Below are positions 58,798 to 64,000 of a stretch of DNA of 64,000 nt, in pieces. Under the pieces are notes generated by a model that saw only the letters and a program-made list of their open reading frames with translations, did not search any database and was not told the origin of the DNA. A program made the translations under genes and the position numbers. Each line of letters starts with the position of its first letter. Positions within the stretch are counted from its first letter, which is position 1. This stretch comes from GCA-2724215 sp015660315 (GTDB lineage Bacteria; Latescibacterota; UBA2968; UBA8231), in NCBI GenBank assembly GCA_029941315.1, contig JAPYQE010000001.1, positions 30,919 through 94,918 of the forward strand. Reading direction: 5' to 3'.

Positions 58798-59469
58798 CTA
58801 AGCAAACACCAACGGTTGAAAAAAGTCTGGCTGATGAAAATTAGGGCTGGGCGTTTCGACCAGCGCCCACGATCCCCAATGTGGATGCGAGGTGCGGTCG
58901 CCGCATTTATAGAAATTACTTTTCCATTCGCTACCGGCTGTCGGTGTGTCGCAGCCAAAATATTGGGCAAAAAGCGCGAAGGGCACGTGATATTCAACGG
59001 ACCAGATCGTCGGTTCGATCAATTCTGGTTCGACAATTTTGGGCAATGTGGAGGCCATGCGGATGGTATCGCCATCGGCGTCGCTGACACTTTGCCTGTC
59101 GCGACCGGCCTCGCGTTCAGTGGCAGAAGTACAGCGATACAGCAACATGGTGCCGCCGCAATTGACCTCGAAATTGAAATAGGCCTGCGAATTGGGCAGG
59201 GGTGAGACAAAGAATTCGACGCAGGAATCAGTGCAAACTGAGTCTTGGAAATTTTGCGCCACCGCGCGGACATAGCGGTCCTCGACGCGAAATATGATAG
59301 CCAACACATTTTCGTCGTAGAGCAAACGAGCGGTTACGCCAGGGCGATGGCCGGAGTCTTGCCAAGGGAAATGGGTAATTTCTAGGGTCTCAGCCGATTG
59401 CCATTCAGAGCGTTCCCAGTTGGCGTCGGGCTCGGCTAGGTTGGTGGTGCGGTGGATAGTGTATTGCAT
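58798..59469 (-). CDS. CBM9-like carbohydrate-binding domain protein
   Basis: 223 aa consisting of a single DOMON-like CBM9 domain: WQSAETLEITHFPW, VTARLLYDENVLAIIFRVED, DSCVEFFVSPLPNSQAYFNF, and WSVEYHVPFALFAQYFG. In this family the trailing W-E-Y-x-x-P-F strand and an acidic VEFF strand form the sugar-binding face. No signal peptide is evident at the N-terminus, so it may be cytoplasmic or the start may be different. It lies upstream of the galE operon on the same strand with about 170 bp between them; a role in sugar handling is plausible but not shown. Confidence 0.78.
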   Translation of the reverse strand: MQYTIHRTTNLAEPDANWERSEWQSAETLEITHFPWQDSGHRPGVTARLLYDENVLAIIFRVEDRYVRAVAQNFQDSVCTDSCVEFFVSPLPNSQAYFNFEVNCGGTMLLYRCTSATEREAGRDRQSVSDADGDTIRMASTLPKIVEPELIEPTIWSVEYHVPFALFAQYFGCDTPTAGSEWKSNFYKCGDRTSHPHWGSWALVETPSPNFHQPDFFQPLVFA

Positions 59470-59597
59470 GTTGTCCCTTTGTGGGTTTAAATGGTCTATT
59501 GCGGTTTGGCGTCCAATAATAACGCGCGGGGGCTTTTTATGAAAGCAATCTTCAATTTGAGACCTTCTATCTAGCTGTACCTGGTCAATTTAGCTGT

Positions 59598-59626
59598 TTG
59601 ACAGGGAGGTTGCCCCCCAGTATTTT
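59598..59626 (+). promoter_or_regulatory. Sigma-70-type promoter for the protease-barrel gene
   Basis: TTGACA (59598-59603), 17-bp spacer, TATTTT (59621-59626). It precedes the plus-strand gene; a leader of about 65 nt would reach the TTG at 59699 and about 15 nt the ATG at 59648. The short distance to 59648 favours the later start. Confidence 0.75.
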
Positions 59627-59698
59627 CTAGAGAATATTTGACGATCGATGCCCTGGATTCGCCGGGTGTTGATCGTCGATTTGCGAAAGGGATGCACT

Positions 59699-62600
59699 TT
59701 GCGCAGAGCGATCCTCTCAATCGCGGCTTTGCTGTTCTTCTCCGGAGCGGCCCAGGCCCAGTTGCAGACCATTGTCACCGACCATTTCCGAGTCCATTTT
59801 TCGGGTGGTGCCGAAGGCACGGCCCGGCGAGTCGCCGAGACCTGCGAGGAAGTTTTCCCGGCCTTGGCCTCGGCCTACGACTACTACGACGATTTCCGTA
59901 CTATCCACGTTATGGTACTCGACAGTTCTGACCGGTTGGGCAATGGTTGGGCCGATTATTATACCAATACTATGGCCATTTGGGCCACCAACCTGGATTT
60001 TGAGTTGCGTGGCAGCCACGACTGGATCAAAAATGTCGTGACCCACGAGCTGACGCATATAATCACGCTCAACAAAGCGCGTAAGAAGTGGCCATTCCAG
60101 TTTGCGTTGATTTCGGTTTCGCGCACGGATTCCAACCCCGACATAACCTTTCAGTTTCCGCTCTACCATCTTAATACTCCGCGCGGCTGGTCCGAAGGCA
60201 TCGCCCAGTACGGGGCCTATAAGTTCGGTTACGACACCTGGGATTCGCATCGCGATATGTTGTTGCGCATGGCGGTTTTAGAAGACGACCTGCTCTCCTG
60301 GAGCGAGATGGGGACGGTGATGGACCGCGCCGGTAAGTTTTATGGGGAGTTCGTCTACAACCAGGGTTATTCGATGATGGTCTATATCCATCAGCAGTAC
60401 GGTCCTGAGAAAGTCGACGCGTTGACCCGTCATGTCGGCTTGATGAGCTTCGACCCGGCCATTCGCGAGGTTTTAGGCATTTCCGCCGACCAGTTCTACG
60501 ACGATTGGCACGCTTTCCTAACCGAGAATTATCGCCGCCTCGAATCGGAGATCGGCAGTCGGGGATTTTTCGAAGGCGTGCCGCTCGACGAGGTCAACGA
60601 AGGCGTGCTTGAATACCATCCAGCGCTTTCGCTCGACGGCAAGAAATTAGCTTATCTCACTAGCGAGAAGCAGGATTACGCGATCACTGCTCTGAAGATC
60701 TACGACTTCGAGACGGGCAAGAAGACGAAGCTCAAAGGATCCGTTAATACTCGCATGTCCTGGTCACCCGATGGCGAGGAGCTTGTCTTCTCCCGCAACA
60801 AGAGCGGTTTTGACGATCTCTATATCTATAATGTGGCCACCGACAAAGAGCGTCGTATCAGTGCCAAGCTGCGGTCTAAGGATCCTTCATTCTCGCCCGA
60901 CGGCGAGCGCATCGTCTTTGTACACAATGAGGACGGGACCAACAACCTCGGCCTCATCGACCGAGACGGTACCAATCTAGTTTATCTGACCAACAACAAC
61001 GACGCCACCCAGTACAGCGCGCCGCGCTTTTCGCCCGACGGCGAGTGGCTGTTGTTTAGTGTCTTCCGCGGTGAAGATCGCGATATCGCGATGATGCGCG
61101 CCGATAGCCCGCCGCGCCCGGAATTTAGCAAGTCCTCTCCCGGCATAAAAAAGATGATGGCCAAGATGATGGCCGAGAAGGGGAAGGAAGACGAAGAGGG
61201 CGAGGCGGAGGTCATGGATGTCTTTCCCGATAGCGTCGCCTTCGCGCATCCCGATTCTTCCGGGTTCCGGGCCTTGCTCGCGTCATCGGCCGACGAACGA
61301 GATCCGGCCTGGTTGCCCGATGGTTCCGGTTTCCTATTCGCCTCGGACCAGGGCGGAATATTTAACATATACCGCTATCACATGGAAAATGGCGAGGTCG
61401 AGCAGTTGACTAATGTAGTCGGCGGGGCTTTTGTGCCGACGGTTTCGGTCGATGACGAGGTCGTTTATAGCTCGTATCACTCCAACAACTACAGCCTCTA
61501 CCGCTTCAAACTCGGTGAATTTGAGCGCGACGCCTATTTCGAACCTGTGGCGATGCGCGACTACCGATCGATCTTCGATGGGCCGAAGCTCTCCGAGCAG
61601 TTTACGATAGGCCGCTATGGCGGGCGCAATGTCCTGCGGTATATCCCGATTCTCCAGGTCGGTCCGACCTATATCGGCAATAGCTTCGGTCTCAACCAGG
61701 CCAGCGGCGGAATGCAGTTCTCGGCCGGGGATATGTTCGGTGGGCAGCAGTTGACGGCTTGGGGCATTATCGGCAAGAATATGCGCGACGCGACCGACCT
61801 CAACACCGATTTCGGTTTCTTCTACCAAAAGAGCCTGCGGCCCGCTGTTGGTAACAACCGGACCTTCAACCCCTCTTTCTATATCGCCGGGCGGCGGCGC
61901 GAGGTCGACAATCTAATCAAGACCAACCAGATAGCGGTTGATACCTTGGCAGCGACGAATATCTATCCGGTGCCCGTCGATTCAGTGACGAGTCTGCTAG
62001 TCCCCGAAACTGAGCAGTATGTCTACCAGGGCAATAGTCGCGAAGATCTCTTCAAGACGGTTTTTGAACAAGTGGCCGTCGGCGTCGATCTGCCGTTGAC
62101 CCGCCGCACGCAATTAAGCGGCATCTATATGTACCGCAATTACGCCGAGAGCTGGACCTTGCGCCATTTCCGCAACCAGACCCAGGTTTATCTGGTCCAG
62201 GATGGTGTCGATGTCTCTGAGGTCTTGGACCCGGGGTTTTTGGGCCAGGATACCTTATTAGTCGACAGCCAAGATCCACTGAAGTTTTATAATGAGGTGG
62301 ATTTTTTCAGCACGCACCTGATGAGTGTGTCTTGGCATTACCAAAAATTTAACCCGACAGCCGATCAGATGATCAACCCCTCGGGGCGTGCGCTGGCTTT
62401 CGCCTATCGTTATATGTTGCCGACTATAGCCGATTCACTGGCTCAGCCGATACCGGCCAACGGGGTTGCCGGTGATCAGTTTGTCGGGGTCAATCGCCAC
62501 CTTAGGGTCAACGAGTACGTGGCTTCCTACAATGAGCGGATCGCGCTGCCTTTCAACAACTCGCTCAATATCAGTCTACTCGGCGCGTATAAGAATACCC

Positions 62601-63058
62601 AGCTCAAACCCAGTTTCATAGAGGACGGTGGTTTTTTCGAAGGGCGTTTTTACTGGCCTCTACGCTACTATATCGGCGGGCGCAATTTTCTTAGCGGTTA
62701 TCCCTATTTCACCGATAACGGTTCGAAATTGGTTTATGGCCGCGTCGGTTATGGATTTCCTGTGCTCAAACGGCTCAATAGCCGTTTTATCAACTTCAAT
62801 TTTTCCAAGCTCTACGCCGAACTTTTCGCCGAGGCCGGCGCTGTGGGCAATTTCTCTCGTTTCAAAGATGTAGATTTCAACACCGACAAGTTCCTGACCG
62901 ATGTCGGCGGTGAATTGCGCTTGCAGTTGTTTACCTTCTACCGCATACCGATGACCGCTTTTTTCCAGGTTGCGCACCCGCTCAACCGCGACAGGGTCGA
63001 TACCGGAGGAGGACCTAAGATCGATAAGTTTCGCTACTATTTTGGATTTGGCCTATAA
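59699..63058 (+). CDS. Secreted/outer-membrane protein: metallopeptidase domain, PD40 propeller, beta-barrel
   Basis: 1119 aa from TTG 59699, which has AAAGGGA 6 nt upstream and begins a clean signal peptide (MRRAILSIAALLFFSGAAQAQ); ATG 59648 would add 17 residues. The N-terminal 250 residues are a peptidase-MA-type gluzincin: HELTH at 116-120 and the third ligand Glu166 in GWSEGIAQYGAYKFG, all intact. Residues about 290-630 contain TolB/PD40-like blades (SWSPDGEELVFSRNK, SFSPDGERIVFVHNED, RFSPDGEWLLFSVFRG, LPDGSGFLFASDQGG). The last 450 residues have alternating aromatic strands and end in FGL, like an Omp85/BamA-type beta-barrel (FYWPLRYYIGGRNFLSGYPY, YRIPMTAFFQVAHPL, FRYYFGFGL). A protease, propeller and barrel in one chain suggests a surface-anchored protease or assembly factor. 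Confidence 0.85.
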   Translation: MRRAILSIAALLFFSGAAQAQLQTIVTDHFRVHFSGGAEGTARRVAETCEEVFPALASAYDYYDDFRTIHVMVLDSSDRLGNGWADYYTNTMAIWATNLDFELRGSHDWIKNVVTHELTHIITLNKARKKWPFQFALISVSRTDSNPDITFQFPLYHLNTPRGWSEGIAQYGAYKFGYDTWDSHRDMLLRMAVLEDDLLSWSEMGTVMDRAGKFYGEFVYNQGYSMMVYIHQQYGPEKVDALTRHVGLMSFDPAIREVLGISADQFYDDWHAFLTENYRRLESEIGSRGFFEGVPLDEVNEGVLEYHPALSLDGKKLAYLTSEKQDYAITALKIYDFETGKKTKLKGSVNTRMSWSPDGEELVFSRNKSGFDDLYIYNVATDKERRISAKLRSKDPSFSPDGERIVFVHNEDGTNNLGLIDRDGTNLVYLTNNNDATQYSAPRFSPDGEWLLFSVFRGEDRDIAMMRADSPPRPEFSKSSPGIKKMMAKMMAEKGKEDEEGEAEVMDVFPDSVAFAHPDSSGFRALLASSADERDPAWLPDGSGFLFASDQGGIFNIYRYHMENGEVEQLTNVVGGAFVPTVSVDDEVVYSSYHSNNYSLYRFKLGEFERDAYFEPVAMRDYRSIFDGPKLSEQFTIGRYGGRNVLRYIPILQVGPTYIGNSFGLNQASGGMQFSAGDMFGGQQLTAWGIIGKNMRDATDLNTDFGFFYQKSLRPAVGNNRTFNPSFYIAGRRREVDNLIKTNQIAVDTLAATNIYPVPVDSVTSLLVPETEQYVYQGNSREDLFKTVFEQVAVGVDLPLTRRTQLSGIYMYRNYAESWTLRHFRNQTQVYLVQDGVDVSEVLDPGFLGQDTLLVDSQDPLKFYNEVDFFSTHLMSVSWHYQKFNPTADQMINPSGRALAFAYRYMLPTIADSLAQPIPANGVAGDQFVGVNRHLRVNEYVASYNERIALPFNNSLNISLLGAYKNTQLKPSFIEDGGFFEGRFYWPLRYYIGGRNFLSGYPYFTDNGSKLVYGRVGYGFPVLKRLNSRFINFNFSKLYAELFAEAGAVGNFSRFKDVDFNTDKFLTDVGGELRLQLFTFYRIPMTAFFQVAHPLNRDRVDTGGGPKIDKFRYYFGFGL

Positions 63059-63074
63059 ACCGCGGAGCTCTCTG

Positions 63075-63203
63075 ATGCCGAATATCGACTTGCATAAACT
63101 GGCCTTGCAGCTCAAAGTCACGGAGATGATTAAGATTCACGCTCGGCGCCGCTTAATGGCTGAGGCTTACGAGTACTGGTGTCGTCTGATCCAAACGAAT
63201 TAG
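63075..63203 (+). CDS. Small hypothetical protein (42 aa)
   Basis: ATG 63075 with GGAG about 7 nt upstream, ending in TAG at 63203. The sequence MPNIDLHKLALQLKVTEMIK then IHARRRLMAEAYEYWCRLIQ is a basic amphipathic helix pair without signal peptide. It begins 16 bp after the protease-barrel gene and overlaps or nearly touches the next small gene. Not recognised as a family. Confidence 0.5.
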   Translation: MPNIDLHKLALQLKVTEMIKIHARRRLMAEAYEYWCRLIQTN

Positions 63204-63211
63204 ACGCGCCT

Positions 63212-63388
63212 ATGGTGCTGAAACTGATTCGATTACCCCAAGAGAGCAACCGCTACCGCACCTTGCGGCGCTCGGTCGACCTGCATGACGAAGAGGTCGA
63301 TCTGGCCGAGTTGGAACCTCTGTTTCGTCGTTTCTGGCGTGTGTGGCATAAATCAGTACAAAACGAGACAAGGAAGGTTGGCACTTAA
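63212..63388 (+). CDS. Small hypothetical protein (58 aa, or 69 aa from GTG 63179)
   Basis: From ATG 63212 the protein starts MVLKLIRLPQESNRYRTLRR, then SVDLHDEEVDLAELEPLFRR and FWRVWHKSVQNETRKVGT. A GTG at 63179 in the same frame would overlap the preceding gene. Charged, no membrane segment. Its TAA overlaps the ATG of the following lipoprotein gene (TAATG), so the run 59699-63969 reads as one transcript. Family unknown. Confidence 0.5.
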   Translation: MVLKLIRLPQESNRYRTLRRSVDLHDEEVDLAELEPLFRRFWRVWHKSVQNETRKVGT

Positions 63389-63969
63389 TGATCCGTCTGA
63401 TATTGGGACTCGCTGCTTTGGTTTGCTCATGTGCTGACCCACCACCGAGTGAATTGGGCGAGGATGAGCTCCGGCGTTTGTTGACACAGGAGGGGATGCA
63501 CGTTGATTCGGTCGGTGTGCGCGATCTCGCGCAAGGTGATACCTTGGTCGATTATTCGCCCTTGGTCGTTATCGAGAGGACAGTTCGTTTTCCCAGGGAA
63601 GCCGAAGGCGGCGAAGTATTCGCCTGGGAGTTTTACGCCGAGCAGTTGAACCCTATCAAATTACTTATCGTGCGCGAGGCGAAGAGTGGCGAGCATTTTT
63701 CTATAGTCGGGGAAAGCGAGACTTTCGTGCCGGCGCACAAGGGCATCAACCGCCATATCTTGCGCGAACCGATCCCGGTGTCCTTCAAGGATATGGTGGG
63801 GTTTGTCCAGCCGGCTGAGGCGACGGTGCCGTTTCGCAATGTAAAAGGCTGGCAGACGTTGATTTCCGCCAGGCCGTTGGAACGTCCCCTGATTCGCCGC
63901 GATAAATTCGCGATGTACGGGTGGCGTTATTCGCTGAGGGTATTGTGGCGCGTGACCAAGGAGGAATAG
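63388..63969 (+). CDS. Lipoprotein of unknown function (193 aa)
   Basis: Start ATG 63388 overlaps the previous stop. Signal peptide with a lipobox-like end (MIRLILGLAALVCSCADPPP; Cys at about residue 15). The mature part (RFPREAEGGEVFAWEFYAEQ, GINRHILREPIPVSFKDMVG, RPLIRRDKFAMYGWRYSLRV) looks like a small beta-rich envelope protein and no known domain is evident. The next gene's GTG overlaps its TAG. Possibly functions with the upstream protease-barrel protein. Confidence 0.7.
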   Translation: MIRLILGLAALVCSCADPPPSELGEDELRRLLTQEGMHVDSVGVRDLAQGDTLVDYSPLVVIERTVRFPREAEGGEVFAWEFYAEQLNPIKLLIVREAKSGEHFSIVGESETFVPAHKGINRHILREPIPVSFKDMVGFVQPAEATVPFRNVKGWQTLISARPLERPLIRRDKFAMYGWRYSLRVLWRVTKEE

Positions 63970-64000
63970 TGAAGATAGTCGGAGTGGTTGCTTGCCTGGC
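63969..64000 (+). CDS. Start of an exported protein, cut by the window end
   Basis: A GTG overlapping the preceding TAG (TAGTG at 63967-63971) begins MKIVGVVACLA, which looks like the first part of a signal peptide. Only 10 codons are visible, so nothing else can be said. The coupling places it in the same transcript as the lipoprotein gene. Confidence 0.5.
   Translation, partial: MKIVGVVACL

Overview
The window looks like a scaffold piece from an uncultured Gram-negative bacterium. Evidence for an outer membrane is an LptD-type LPS exporter, several lipoprotein signals and a large beta-barrel/protease protein. The mix of CRTAC1-type FG-GAP/ASPIC-UnbV proteins, phytanoyl-CoA dioxygenase-family genes, two-component-type propellers, FkbM and NAD-epimerase relics and a FlgD/T9SS-like C-terminus is reminiscent of FCB-group candidate phyla such as Latescibacterota. 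That placement is inference; no rRNA is present. A run of exactly 100 N inside a coding minisatellite (27620-27719) shows this is a scaffold.

Layout. 1-10387: a TPR gene cut by the window edge, four CRTAC1-family proteins (one fused to a long TPR array) and an FGE/SUMF1-fold protein, several joined by 4-bp ATGA overlaps. 10476-18178 (minus): dtd-maf-rodZ-priA followed closely by a propeller protein and a DUF4159 protein, apparently one transcription unit. 18541-19308: a decayed hybrid histidine kinase. 19432-26786 (minus): rlmB-lptD, an orphan FliG N-domain protein, an FkbM relic and mutS. 27178-32058 (minus): a 1626-aa modular secreted protein with long internal repeats and a C-terminal dockerin-like pair. 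32389-38015 (minus): HNH-scpA-scpB-rluB-cmk-rpsA, closed by a strong terminator. 38113-43600 (minus): an acidic TPR protein-efp-accB-accC-gcvH. A tRNA-Lys(CTT) with its own promoter and terminator follows at 43773-43848.

43894-55426 is more accessory: a DapA/NanA-family aldolase, two possible microproteins, a CNT nucleoside transporter, an SDR coupled to a P-loop protein, an epimerase relic, an MFS exporter, an aldo/keto reductase, a WecA/MraY-type transferase divergent from a DegT aminotransferase, and a phytanoyl-CoA dioxygenase-family gene with a truncated second copy nearby. 55433-58624 (minus) is a complete Leloir operon galE-galT-galK. A CBM9-like protein follows, then a 1.1-kDa-residue-scale secreted metalloprotease/PD40/beta-barrel protein on the plus strand with three small coupled genes and the start of a fourth.

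Themes: very tight gene packing with many ATGA/GTGA/TAATG junctions, which I used to choose starts; and at least four gene relics (histidine kinase, FkbM, epimerase, phytanoyl dioxygenase) with large deletions beside intact housekeeping genes, suggesting active gene decay or turnover of paralogous families. The most unusual material is the CRTAC1/TPR/FGE-like cluster, the orphan FliG N-domain protein, the repeat-rich 1626-aa protein, and the protease-propeller-barrel protein.
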